From Avena insularis (taxonomy: Eukaryota > Streptophyta > Magnoliopsida > Poales > Poaceae): a DNA stretch of 64,000 nucleotides. Every line of letters begins with the position of its first letter. Position 1 is the first letter of the stretch. Where the stretch lies: positions 176,610,927-176,674,926 of the forward strand of contig CM042691.1 of the NCBI GenBank assembly GCA_023614405.1, in the 5' to 3' direction. The translations under genes were made by a program, and so were the position numbers. Under the pieces are notes generated by a model that made no database searches, was not told where the DNA came from, and worked only from the letters and a program-made list of their open reading frames with translations. This document shows positions 46,135-57,352 of this stretch, piece by piece.

Positions 46135-47040
46135 CCCCAGCTAAGACTATGCATCTAAGATCCAACATTACAAGCTTTAGACAAGAAGACCGTGAGCCAC
46201 TAGCACTTACGTGTGAGAGGATGAAAGAAGCCGTAATGAACTATCCTAGTCATGGGATGGAAGAGTGGATTATATTACATTTATTTTATAATGGTCTTAA
46301 CCCAATGTCTAGTCTATGATAGATACTGCAGCAGGAGAAACTATCATGTGAAAACAAGTGAGTGTTGCAAAGAAACTTCTTGAGGATATGCAAAATAACC
46401 ATGACCAATGGCATGTGGAAAGAACCTCAAAGAGAGTAGGTTCAATTACCGAGGTAAATAATGAAGAGCTTACATCTAAGGTAGACGAGTTGCTAAGCAT
46501 AGTAAAAGGTAAAGATGATATCCAAGTTAATGCTATCGCTACTGATGTTAATGATGTTAATTTTATAGCTCACACTCCTTTTAATACTACATGGAAAAAT
46601 CATTATTCTTCCAATGCTCAAAAACATTATTCAAATACTACAGGATCTCCTTATAATAGATATGATAATAATGGAGAAAATAATGGAAATCTCTCATTAG
46701 AACAAACTGTTAGAACATTTATACAAGCTCAAACCGAGCAAAATAAATGCTTATTAAAATGACAGAGAAGCATGAAAGTAGTATAGGGAAATTATCTGAC
46801 TAGGCCATTGAAATTAGAAATGATGTGCATGCTCTACATGAAAGGACAAAGACGATGGAGGCTCAATTGGGAAAAGTTGCTGAGAGCCAATCTCTCATAC
46901 TAGCAAAGTTTGCTGGAAAACCCGAGCCAAATCCGGTAGAATACCTCAAGATGACGAGGGTTGCAGCAAATGAAGAAAAATCTAAAGATCTAGATTACAG
47001 CAACGCGCCAACACTTAGTATACCATGGAAGATTTATTAA
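46101..47040 (+). pseudogene. Athila-like gag
   Basis: The capsid-like region reads FPPAKTMHLRSNITSFRQED, then WIILHLFYNGL. After a stop and frameshift near 46,317-46,356 come SVAKKLLEDMQNNHDQWHVE and ELTSKVDELLSIVKGKDD, both characteristic of grass Athila Gag. Next is an Asn/Tyr-rich stretch, a stop at 46,762, then AQLGKVAESQSLILAKFAGK and PEPNPVEYLKM. The conserved order is clear, but at least three breaks make it a pseudogene. The N-terminus is missing. Confidence 0.82.
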
Positions 47041-47601
47041 AGATGATCACCATGAAGAATCCCGGTATAGAACAAGGTAACGATGCTATGTACCAACAAT
47101 TTATAGAACAAGTAGCATCTAAAGTTCATGAGCTAGAATTGGAGTACAAAATACTAGCTAATAATCTTCCTGCTAAGCTAGATGATATATTCGAGCCTAC
47201 TATTAAAGTTAAGTTGGGAGTCAATGAGATATCCGCACTTTGTGATCTTGGTGCAAGTGTCTCAATGATTTCCAAAGGCTTATTTGATAAATTAAACTTG
47301 GGTCAGTCATTACTACTAAATTAAGACTCCACCTAGAGGATTCAACTTATAAACAAGCTGTTAGGATAAAAGAAAATATAGTTGTTAAAATAAAAGGTAG
47401 TCCCACACATATTGATCTTGTTATTGTGGACATGCTTGAAGATCCCATAGAACTTATAATTTTAGGTAGGCCATTCCTAAGAACTATTAAAGCTTTAATT
47501 AATTTAGATGAAGGGAATGTGAGAATTGGGATACCATCTAGAGATCCTTTTATAGTCCACTTCCCTAGGAAAAAGAAGTCCAAGCCAACTAATTTAATTT
47601 A
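47041..47601 (+). pseudogene. Athila-like aspartic protease
   Basis: FEPTIKVKLGVNEISALCDL followed by GASVSMISKGLFDKL gives the active-site region (D-L-G-A form, normal in Athila). After a frameshift at about 47,315 come DLVIVDMLEDPIELIILGRP and FLRTIKALINLDEGNVRI. The frame ends at 47,601 after a basic tail (FPRKKKSKPTNLI). In autonomous relatives RT would follow here, but none does. Confidence 0.85.
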
Positions 47602-48683
47602 AAAGCCAACTATTTTGGAGTGGGTATTCCACTCCTCAAACCCAAGTGATTGTCATCGAGGTTAAGCTAATTGACCTTATCAAGAAGTGCTTCATGGGAG
47701 GCAAACCATGTGAAATAAATTTTTACTTTTGTGTTAGTCTTGTTAGTTTTTTTTAAATGAAGAGTGTTCAAGAAGACCTTTGGTGAGATGAGAAGAAATC
47801 AGGTAATCCTCGATCTACTTTTACTAACACATGGCCTAAAGTATTGCTAGATTTTTTATGAAGTGTGTTTACTATTATTTTACTTATGATATGATGTGCA
47901 AAGACGCACAGAGCTACTAATCAAATTGTTGAAGTCTTTACATCTCATAGTGTCGATATCGACCTGTAGTAAGGTCAGAAGAGAACGTACCGTGCGCCCG
48001 TACCACCTCAAGTCAAATAAAATATAAAGATTGATTTTGCCGAATCAAACAATGTCGATAACGACCTATGGTATATGGACAGACACGCCCTTAGGGTGCC
48101 CCCATACCATATCCTTGAGCAAATATCAGATTTCAAGCAAACTATACCATGCCCATAACAACCAGCAGTATGGATGAAAGACTGCACCGTGTGCTCGTAC
48201 CGAGTGCACCGCCTGGGAGCAGCCGTCACCCCAAGGTAATTCAACCGGTACGGGAGGGATCCGGCCGTACTACCCGCTCGTACCATGAACTCGGCCAGCA
48301 TAACCACCTCAAGGAAGGTAACTAAAAATTGCCAAATATCATTCTCTCTTTATTCTTTCTCCAAACTCCAAACCACCTCCATTGGATCTTCAAATTTACT
48401 CAATATTTCTTTGATTCCTCGCACTCAATCGATCTAAGGTATGATTCTCCTCCGATCCTCAAATTATTTTTGCAAAAGCTTCACTCAATCATTCACCATT
48501 GTCAATCTAGACTTAGGTCTTGTTTTTGATTCAATCTTAATATTGAGCATGCTTAGTACTGTTTTAGAGGAGGATTCTTTTGTCACTAGTGTAGAGGATC
48601 ACATATGCTATGTTTTTATTGGATCAAAATTTATTATTAGAAGTTTTTATTATTTCTTATTTATTCTATCTTATTATTTTTAG
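47602..48683 (+). other. Spacer of the Athila-like element
   Basis: About 1.1 kb non-coding. Near 47,690 'GCTTCATGGGAGGCAAACC' resembles the block that follows pol in Athila elements. 47,960-48,300 holds many words of the type 'CCCGTACC', 'GGTACGGG' and 'CTCGTACC'. Near 50,650 the LTR repeats the theme ('GGTACGGGCGGGG'). Confidence 0.6.
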
Positions 48684-49735
48684 ATGAACATGAGGAGCCG
48701 TACACGTGCGGTGGCCGCGGCATCTTCCGTACCACCCGTTGATACGTTGACCCCCGAGTCACTTGGTATCGAGTTCACTAAGGAGTTCCATCTTAACCGT
48801 TTCAACCGTATCAAGATTCGGGTAATCAAGTCCACCAAGTGGGTGTCCCCCTATATCCTGAACCAACTTCGCATTCGTGCTGATTTCGATTTACTTTGCA
48901 AAAATGTTGGTTTGTATGACTTTGTCTTTTAGGATCTCCCCACGTATCGCTGCTTGACACTTGAGTTCTTTAGCACCTTTATGCATATGGTGGATCATTA
49001 ATATTGTACCGAGGAACAAAGGCCCAAAGTTGATCGCGTCAAATTCTGCCTCATGAACCGTGAGTACATCCTAACACTCGACCAATGGGCTCAATGCTTT
49101 GGATTTGCCAACAACGTCACCGATATACGCACAACTACTTTCATTTTCGATCCTACACCTTAGCAATACTTCAATTTAATGAGAATTCGTGGAAACACAC
49201 CCAAGGAAAACCAAATTGATCACCTAGCTATCCGTTATTTATTTTATGTGATTACTAACACCTTGCAGGTACGTGGTGAGTATACTAGAGTTAATGAGGA
49301 GGACATGTTGATCCTCGCTAAGGATGCTATTGTTAATTGTAACTTAATGCCAAAATTTGGGCGCTTTGCTTGTGTTTTACCTTAAGCAACAGGCTCTTTA
49401 ATCTCATGGACCCATATGCGGAGGGGGAGTTGTGACCATTATTGCACTTGCAGTTGTACTTCATATCAACCTAGGTAATATCCAACCGTTGGTAGGAAGT
49501 CACCATCTCGGTCTCCCTACTCTAAGAGCATGTGGTATGGTCTCTAAAACTCATAATAGATATTTTATCAATATAACTGGAGCAGATCACTTGATCCCAG
49601 CTCCCTTGCCTAATGGTATCTTCTCTATCGAGGAGGTACGTTTGCTATATGATGTGCAGGTTGAGGCTAATCTACCCCAACAAGAGATACCCATGGGAGG
49701 AGGAGGAGAAGATAAATAAGTAGAACAATAAGAGC
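48684..49735 (+). pseudogene. Downstream ORF of the Athila-like element (ATHILA ORF-1-like)
   Basis: It begins with an ATG at 48,684 (MNMRSRTRAVAAASSV). The protein runs through several stops: EFHLNRFNRIKIRVIKSTKW, then LTLEFFSTFMHMVDH, VKFCLMNREYILTLDQWAQC, DHLAIRYLFYVITNTL, and near 49,450-49,660 LGNIQPLVGSHHLGLPTLRA and GIFSIEEVRLLYDVQVEANL. The arrangement and motifs such as LTLEFFST resemble the Athila ORF-1 family of unknown function. At least four stops and one frameshift. The family assignment is tentative. Confidence 0.6.
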
Positions 49736-50396
49736 CCGAACAAGATGATTAGCCACCAAACTACTACAACACCTATGAAGACATCTACACACTCGAAGGA
49801 AATATCCAAAACATGAACAACCTCTCCATCAACCTTCGAGATGCAATTGCAAGCCTCAACACCCAGTTCTAAAATTGGCATGGCCAATGGAACTTGGGAT
49901 ATTATCCACCGCCGCGACAATGAGAAACAAAGGGGCTTGCAAAAGCCTGAGCTTGGGGATGTGTTGTCCTTGCAAATTTATCTGTCTAATAATGAGGTTA
50001 TACTTCAGCTCCTAGTGCTCCTAATGTTCCTAAGTGGCTTCTAACACCCACTTAGGACATGAAACTCTCTTACTCAATCATACCATTTAAACATCTTAGT
50101 GTTCCTTGGCAAGCTGCGAGTTAACTAGTATAATTAGATTAATTGCTACACTCCTAGTTATTCATATTGATATTAAACTCTACTTTGGTTGCCTTGAATT
50201 ATCAAAGATTGTATAGTACTCTTGTCATCTCTCTAACTTTGATAAGCCTCGCAAATTAATGAAGTGTTATGCACATATGACTACCAACCGTAAGTGAATT
50301 CTTATTCTTGTTGTTTCAAGTTTAAACGCTGAATTCCTTATAGTTCTTTTGTTTCTTCTTGCTTGAGGGCGATCAAGGTTTGAGCTTTGGGGAAGT
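49736..50396 (+). other. 3' untranslated region and polypurine tract of the Athila-like element
   Basis: A decayed continuation of the downstream ORF is followed by AT-rich sequence. The purine-rich GAGCTTTGGGGAAGT near 50,382-50,396 immediately precedes TGATGGCTC, the LTR start. Confidence 0.6.
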
Positions 50397-51434
50397 TGAT
50401 GGCTCTAAAATTTGCCATCTTTTTCCATGTTTAAACATTGTTTTTAGTCAAGCGATTGACAAGAATCTCTCAATCTTTGCCACTAATGACTCATAATTGC
50501 AAAGATGCGCAAAATCCTACTTTGATTTATGTTGTGCAGGAAATCACAGGTTTTAATGCAAAATCAGGAGTAATAATGAAGGAATTTGAGGAAGTACACA
50601 CGACCAAGTAATTGGGAAGAAAATTTCTAGCGTCAGTGCTCATAACGACCGATGGTACGGGCGGGGCTTGCCCGTATAGCCCACCCATACGGGGTGCCGG
50701 CGCCTTTTTCTTGTCAAACCCTAGAAATTTTGTGAAGACGCATATATATTTTGAGGCTCCAGCAGCTGCCTAGAGAACATCCATTCTCAGATTTCATTAC
50801 AACACCACCGAAGGAGATCCACGCCATTGTTCATCCACTCCCCATCTATCCCTCCACTAGCCATAGCCATTATGTTGTACTTTAGATCTCCTTGTTATTT
50901 GACAAGCATTGTAATATTTGATTTCAATCTAAGTATTTTGCACAATGTTTTCTATCCTCGATCTATTTGTTATGAGTGAGTAGTCCTCACGGGCTGTGGG
51001 TTGGGAGATACCTCGCAGCAACTATGTGCATCTAATCATTGGAGTATTGTATTTTGTTTGCAAATGAGATTTGTATCTTTTGTTTCATTGTCTCTTGTCT
51101 CAATCTATGGACTTATAGGTACCCAAGATCCCATAGATTGATAAAGGCTTGAGGTGAGATACCTGGCTAGCGGCGATCTCATAGGAACCTAGTGATAGAA
51201 AGGGTAGTATGGTATTTGCTTAGCTACCCATTCGGGATGACAACAACATCAACACTGAATGCTTTAATATGTGTTCTTCACTTAATAATCGTTTATAGCC
51301 CATGGCTTCGGTGTGCACTCGGTTGGATTAAAAGGCTAATGTTATGCCCACTGCATCACGGGGCTTTAGTATATTAGCATGTGTTGCCCACTAGAGATTA
51401 TCTCCATTCAAACATTACACATGACTATGCTTAT
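50397..51434 (+). repeat. LTR of the Athila-like element (interrupted at its 3' side)
   Basis: It starts TGATGGCTCTAAAATTTGCC. It contains the Athila-type U5 phrase 'TGAGTAGTCCTCACGGGCTG' near 50,975, and a TATA-like ATATATATT near 50,741 followed by a stretch rich in CCATC. It ends where a minus-strand LTR has inserted; the rest is not visible. Confidence 0.72.
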
Positions 51435-52805
51435 TGTGGCATCCCGGATTTACGGTCCGAGAATACCCATTATGCCTACAACTCACGTTCCCATGATCAG
51501 TGAGTCGTGAGCATAACCGACGAGTATCATTACAACATCCGTAATTAGCAAATACAAGTACTTACATTTATGCCATTATTATGGTGATACAACATCAATA
51601 GCGGAAATCTTCAAGCGCAGAGCCCATGTCATGCCTTAACCTACTGGCGACTGACTGGGGAGACGGACTAGCTCGCATAGACGTCAACAACCTCCATCTT
51701 TCCCCTTGCTTCTGAAAAGTTTGGCCAAGTAAATAGCCTGGGACAATACCGGTGAGTACTTTGAATGTACTCGCAAACCACCTTAAGAGAACAATAATAA
51801 AGGATATGCAATATGGCTGTGGTAGGATGGCTCCATGAAAGGTTCTTTTATAAATCAGTTTCTCTTGTAGATATAGAATGTCTCTATATCTTTGTTGAAA
51901 AACTTTTGTAAAACAGTTTGGAAAGCTTTTTGAAAAGGTTTAAGAAAGCGCTAGGATTGGGTCACCCATTTGTTTTTCCTTCCGGTCATCTCATGACCAA
52001 ACTCCTTCCTCCTTTTCCCGACCATCTCATGGTCAAAACATTTCCAAGCCATTGCTTTTCCAAAATACTTTTTGAAGAAAAAACCAGCACCGCTCTACAA
52101 CAACCTTCCCAACCGTCCATGACTGTGGACACGGCTATTCGAATAGATTTACACTCTGTAGAGGTTATACACTTTACCCACACCATCTGATTACCTGTCC
52201 CTGATCTACACCGATCGTGGGTCGAATAACTGGTCAAGACCTTCCGGATGCCCTATCCGATACAAGTCCCTACCCTATGAAGTTAATCCCCACAAAACCA
52301 GGACGCCCTATATAGTTAACCAAGCCAACCGGAGCGCATTTTGCACCTCAGCTGGTGTGCGCTTTCAATGAGGGGCTCATAGTATCGCGTGGAGGCCCGC
52401 TGACTCTTTGTTCCTCCTCCCGGTCGATGCCACACATGGACCATTGGATAGAGAAGGCCCACCCTCCGGGGATTGTTTGCCCCTGTAGTAGTGTGAGGCA
52501 CCTATACTAGATTAGACAAACTTCCAGCCCAGCCCTGTCCCATTCCAGAGTAATGTGGTTGCACGGGTTAATTGTTCTAGCAAAACTGCAAAGAACCGGG
52601 TGCGTTTTCATAAACCTTTTTCCTCCATCTTTCGTCCAATCATTTTTTTAAACCAAAACCTTTCTCGTTTTCCAATCCACTTGGTAGGCCAAGCCTCACC
52701 AAGGTTTTCACATAAAGCATTTTTGTAAGACTTTTTCCGGGGTCTTCCAATCCCATAGTTTTTGGTTTCGGCTAAAGTGGGGTTTCCAAAGGGGCATGGT
52801 GTTAT
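51435..52805 (-). mobile_element. Fragment of a long Ty3/gypsy LTR (3' part), minus orientation
   Basis: On the minus strand it ends GTAAATCCGGGATGCCACA. It is the inverted relative of 5460-6781: both carry the same 83-codon open frame (here 52,237-51,986) and the same 'GGCTTGGAAATGTTTTGACC' block. The start is cut off by the copia LTR at 52,806. The five bases left of its end are cttat (51,430-51,434); no matching partner is visible. Confidence 0.78.
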
Positions 52806-54461
52806 TGAAGGGAATATGCCCTGAGAGGCAATAATAAAGTGTTTATTATGTGTATTCCAAGTATATGATAGATGTTTATTTTGCATGCTATAATTGTATT
52901 AATACGGAAACATTAATACATGTGTGTTTAATAAACTAACAGAAAGTTCCTAGTTATGCCTCTCTCATAAACTAGCTCGTTGATTAATAAGATGATCAAG
53001 GTTTCCTAATCATAGACATTGGATGTTGTTAATAACGAGGTCACAACATTAGTGTAATGGTGTGATGAACATTCATCTGAAGTATAGCATTACGATCAAA
53101 GTCATTGAGTTTATATTGCTATAACAACTTACGAAGTGATCCTAATCCTTAGACCATGAGATCATGTCAATCACTAACACCGGAAGAGTTTCTTGATAAC
53201 ATCAAACATCACACCGTAACTGGGTGATTATAAAGATGGGTTCAGAACTACTAAAGTGTTATGTTGAGGCCCATGGATCGAGAGGTTAATTTGTTCATCC
53301 CCATGACGGATAGATATGCTTTGGGCCCTCTCGGTGATATCACATTGGTTAGCTTGCAAGCAAGTGATTTCATCACTAGAATGTTATATCACGGGAACGA
53401 GAAAAGAGTGCATGTCAGTAACGAGATCAAACTAGGTATGGAGATACTGATGATCGAATCTCGGACATGTAATATATCGCGAAACAAAAAGATTAAGATA
53501 CTAGCATAAAAGGTTCCAACGATCACAAGAAAGTCATCGTTGAAAGTGTGGGAGTCAGTATGGGTCTCCAGATCCCGCTTCTGATTATTGATCGGAGAAG
53601 GGTCTCGATCATGTCCGCATTATTCGCGAACCGTAGGGTGGCACACTTAAGAGACACTGACATCCAATTGGAGCAAAAGTTTCATGCCGGAAAGAATAAC
53701 AAGCACAGGAATTTATTTCACTAGATACCGAAATAGGTTTTCGGGAGAAATTGCAGAAAGTTTTTTTGCATGTGAAATGAAATAATAGCAAGGGGTTATA
53801 TGTGAATGTTTATCATTAAAGTAATTGACAAATTCTGAATAAACAAAAGGAGTTTATTTAATGAGAGTTTGCATTAAATTTGGTGGAAATTTAATGGGAA
53901 TTTGAGTGGGATTTTGAGTGGAGGGAATTGAAAGGCATTTGAGTGACTAGAGTGTCCGCCCACATGAATGATGGAGGGGAGGGGGCAGCCCCCATGGCCG
54001 GCGGCCACCCCCTTGGGTGCCCCCTCCTCCTATAAAAGGAGCCCCCTCTCATCTCTCTCACTCACACCTCCTCGTGAAGGATCTCTCTCCCCCTTTAGTA
54101 TTTATCCCCCATGGTCTCGGACTAGCGAGATACATGTTCCCAGTGGCTATTTGGAAAGAAAGAGTTGTGCTTCCGCTGCATCGCTGGAGCGAGGAGGGGG
54201 AGGTTGCTTGGTGCCTCGAACGTCTGTGCGAGCATGGATGCACTGCTAAGTTGCGGTGCTAAGGACTTCCTCTCAATCTTGAGATCGGCAAGAGATCGTC
54301 TACATCAACCACGAGTTTGACTTGTTAAACTTTGTTGGTCTTCAAGGGTATGTTCTCTACGGATATACATCCGCCCGTTGTTTGTATCTAGTAGATAGAT
54401 CTTGTTACATAATTGTTCCCATCGTAGGAATTTTTTTGTTTTCTATGCTGCGAACCCTACA
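52806..54461 (+). repeat. 5' LTR of the second copia copy
   Basis: 1,656 bp, TGAAGGGAATATGCCC..GCGAACCCTACA. TATA box TATAAAA at 54,031-54,037. Closely similar to the LTRs of the first copy. Confidence 0.92.
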
Positions 54462-54462
54462 A

Positions 54463-54477
54463 TGGTATCAGAGCCGG
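54463..54477 (+). other. Primer-binding site, initiator tRNA-Met (second copia copy)
   Basis: TGGTATCAGAGCCGG, one base after the LTR. Confidence 0.92.
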
Positions 54478-55516
54478 ATCTTTGCGTAGATGCTTTACAC
54501 GGGTAGTACACATATAAGTATGTGGGCGATGATGATCATGTTATTGCTTCTTGTTTGTACTTTGGATATTGCTGGCATAGTGGGATGAAGCGGCCCGGAC
54601 AAACTTTACACGTCCTCGCACATGAGACCTGTTCCACGCTTGACATGCAACTAGTTTGCATAAGTGGCTAGAGGGTGTTTGTCTCTCCTACTATAGTCGA
54701 TATGTAATTTGCAACGAGTTGTCAACAATTTAGTTATCCTCATTGTGGTTCATGTCCGTAGGTAAGAACGGTTCTATCTTCGAAAGCCCTAAGCCATGTA
54801 AAACTTGTAATGGATAAATTAGAGGCGTCTAGTTTAGATTATTGCTGGGCTAGTGTTATGATATGGTGATGTTGTAAGTAGAAGTATGAGATGATACTCT
54901 TACAACACACATAACATGTAAGTTCCATAGACCTTGGCCTTACACATAGAGGTATGATAGTGAACATACCACGGTGCACATGATGGAGATCATATGCGGG
55001 AACCATATCATTTCACTTATAAACATGTGATGTTTGATTGCATCTTATATTGCTTGTTTGGCGTTTTATTAGCATAATAAGATGATACCTCATTTAAATA
55101 TCAAGATAAGAATGTTTTCTTCCTTAAGTATGCACCGATTATGTTTTGCAGCTCCAAGACATCACGTGATGATCGGGTGTTCTTGGATCCACGATCATAT
55201 TTCGGGTGTAAGACAGTTTACACACGTGAGTACTAAGGTTCTTACTTGGCGAGCCTAGAATGTACAGACATGGCCTCGGAACACGGACCGAAAGGTTAAG
55301 CATGAGTCATATGGTAGATATGATGCCCATTTGATGCTCTCCTTTGAAGCTACACCGACTCATGTGATGATCGGACTTGGTGTAGTGGATTTGGTTCATG
55401 TAATCACCAAAAAGGCACGAGGGATATCATTTTTGAGTGGGAGTTCATTCATAATGTGGATTAGTTGAACTCAATCTATCATAAACTTAGTCTAAACTTT
55501 ACAAACTATGTTGTAG
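54478..55516 (+). other. Untranslated leader of the second copia copy
   Basis: About 1 kb, collinear with 28,105-29,142. No coding potential. Confidence 0.85.
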
Positions 55517-55776
55517 ATGGCACCACCTTCTTTTAATTTCAATGTGTTCATGGAGAAAGAGAAACTTACGAATGGTCCATGAATTTGAGGATTCTCCTCT
55601 CTACTACACAAAAGCAATATGTGCTAGAAGCGCCGCTAGGCCCCCCACCATTCGATGATGCCCCTAACGAGGAGAAGAATGTCTATCAGACTCGTCATGA
55701 GGACCACAACTTAGTTTGTTGCGGCATATTGTATGGGCTAGAGCCAGAACTTCGAAAGCGTTTCGAAAACGGCAAT
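55517..55776 (+). pseudogene. Copia gag, N-terminal fragment
   Basis: The start ATG at 55,517 is followed after about 17 codons by a deletion of about 22 bp relative to the first copy (between AAACTTA and CGAATGG), which shifts the frame. The frame then runs WSMNLRILLSTTQKQYVLEA and ends in FENGNAF with a stop. Truncated by the adjoining SIRE-like element. Confidence 0.88.
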
Positions 55777-56559
55777 GCATTTTAAAAGTACCGACTTGAT
55801 ACGAATAGAGGGGGAGGGTGAATAGGCGTCTACCCAATTTTTAATTTGTTTCTCACTTTTAGGCTCAACGAGAAAGAAAGTTATCTAGATGTGCAACTAA
55901 ATGAACAACCTAAATGCAAGATAACTTACAACAACCACAAGAACGGTAAATAGCAAGAAGTAAAGGAAGGGAACAAAGTAACCGGAGCAGGGACACGAAG
56001 ATATAATTCCCGTAGTTCACTCCCAAGGAGCTACGTCTATGTTGGAGAGGTGTCGGGGCCACACAAGGTCACCCGAGCGCCACAAAGGCCCCACCTTCTT
56101 CTCCGGTGAGATCCCCCACAAAGGAGGCCTCACAATCCACTAACCGGTGACCTTGAAGGCGCCAACCGAAACCTTTACACCGAGGTTGAGGGGGAAGCTC
56201 CACAACTCAATTGGAGGCCCTCAATGACACCTCGAAGCTTCACAACACAAGCCTTAGCTCCGAGGATGCCCTACACCATCTAGGGTTTCAAGAAACCCAA
56301 GAGCAACAAGATCCACAAAGGATGGGTGGGGGAAATCAAATCTTCTTTGGTGGAAGTGTAGATCTAGGTCACCTCCCTCACCTCTCAAAAGATCAAGTCA
56401 TTTGAGTGGCTAGAGAGAGATATCTAATGAGGTGAAGCTCAAGCATTAATGGAGGAGAGAGAAAAATTCGAAGTAGGTGGGAGGAAGAAGAGGGGCGCCT
56501 TAAATAGGCTCCCTCCGCACTGAACCGTTACAGCCCCCGTGACCTCACCGGAAGTTCCG

Positions 56560-57020
56560 GTGAGAGGCCGGAAGTTCCGCCCAGCCTGGCTCCAACGATC
56601 ATCAGACCACTGACGCCCGCTCCAAAAGCTCAACCGGAAGTTCCGGTCATAACATACCGGAAGTTCCGGTGAACTTCCGATGCAAGTTCCGACCCAAGTT
56701 CCGGCAAATAGAACACTTCAAACAGAAGGTTACTGATCCTTCAGCGGAACTTGGAGCGGAACTAGGGGCGGATATTCTGGGTCACGGACCAACTCTAACC
56801 GGAAGTTCCAGCGGTTGGGCGGAAGTTCCGCTCAGGACTTTCTGGCAGGACAAGTTCCGATGCAAGTTCCGGCCCAAGTTCCGGCAAATAGAACACTTCA
56901 TACAGAAGGTTACTGATCCACCAGCGGAACTTGGGGCGGAACTAGGATCGAAACAAAGCTCAGATCAGCCCGCAGAAAAAGCCTAAGCGGAACTTCCGGC
57001 GCCAGGCCGGAAGTTCCGGT
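56560..57020. repeat. Array of near-palindromic CCGGAAGTTCCGG words in the LTR U3
   Basis: At least eight occurrences of GGAAGTTCCG, or its complement with one mismatch, lie between 56,560 and 57,020, several as ACCGGAAGTTCCGGT, which is palindromic except for its centre base. They lie upstream of the minus-strand TATA box. The same words recur at 59,490-60,130. Confidence 0.88.
56674..56951. repeat. 180-bp period direct duplication inside the SIRE-like LTR
   Basis: About 98 bp at 56,674-56,771 recurs at 56,854-56,951 with few mismatches and an exact offset of 180: 'TTCCGATGCAAGTTCCG', 'CGGCAAATAGAACACTTCA', 'CAGAAGGTTACTGATCC', 'AGCGGAACTTGG'. Confidence 0.9.
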
Positions 57021-57352
57021 GAGACATAGAAGGCTTCAACAGAACAGAAACTCACTCTCTCACGGAATAGTAGGATGGCTATGGCGGTGCATATAAGTTT
57101 GTGCAAGAACAAGTGATTTCCCACAGCCTTCCGAGATGGACCCCCTATTAATAGTACGGTGACCTAAAACAACAACAGGAGAGAAACTAGGAGAAAACTA
57201 AAGGCCACCGTCTTCATGAGATCCTAAGAGAGCATCCACACAGATTGAAGGAGACATCAACAGCGTTTTCCCTAAAACTCAAGAGCACAATTAAAACACA
57301 AATGGGATTGTCATTAACACCAAAAATAGCATGGGAAGATATTGTCCTTTCA

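Larger units (their letters stand above)
46067..51434 (+). mobile_element. Non-autonomous Athila-like Ty3/gypsy element (gag-protease, downstream ORF, 3' LTR), 5' truncated
   Basis: Athila-type Gag and protease end at a stop at about 47,601. There is no RT, RNase H or integrase anywhere before the downstream ORF (48,684-49,735), the polypurine tract (about 50,383-50,396) and an LTR start at 50,397. The 5' LTR and gag start are missing on the left. The LTR is interrupted at 51,434 by another LTR. Absence of pol at a clean boundary suggests a non-autonomous family rather than random loss. Confidence 0.75.
52806..55776 (+). mobile_element. Second copy of the copia family: 5' LTR, leader and start of gag
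   Basis: Same family as 26,445-34,807. After gag codon ~90 the sequence diverges at about 55,776-55,796, where the SIRE-like element begins. The rest of this copy may lie beyond the right window edge, on the far side of that insertion. The left flank gttat is the candidate target duplication. Confidence 0.9.
55797..57352 (-). repeat. 3' LTR of the SIRE-like element
   Basis: 1,556 bp. On the minus strand it runs TGAAAGGACAATATC..CTATTCGTATCA. The plus strand opens with the grass-SIRE-like phrase 'AGAGGGGGAGGGTGAATAGG'. The TATA box on the minus strand (TATTTAAG) lies at about 56,507-56,498. Upstream of it lies a 450-bp array of CCGGAAGTTCCGG-type words. The other LTR is outside the window, so age cannot be estimated. 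Confidence 0.8.

Noticed and set aside
56669..56986. 105-codon frame with internal peptide repeats
   Set aside because: The peptide repeat simply reflects the 180-bp DNA duplication in the LTR, and the frame is antisense to the element.
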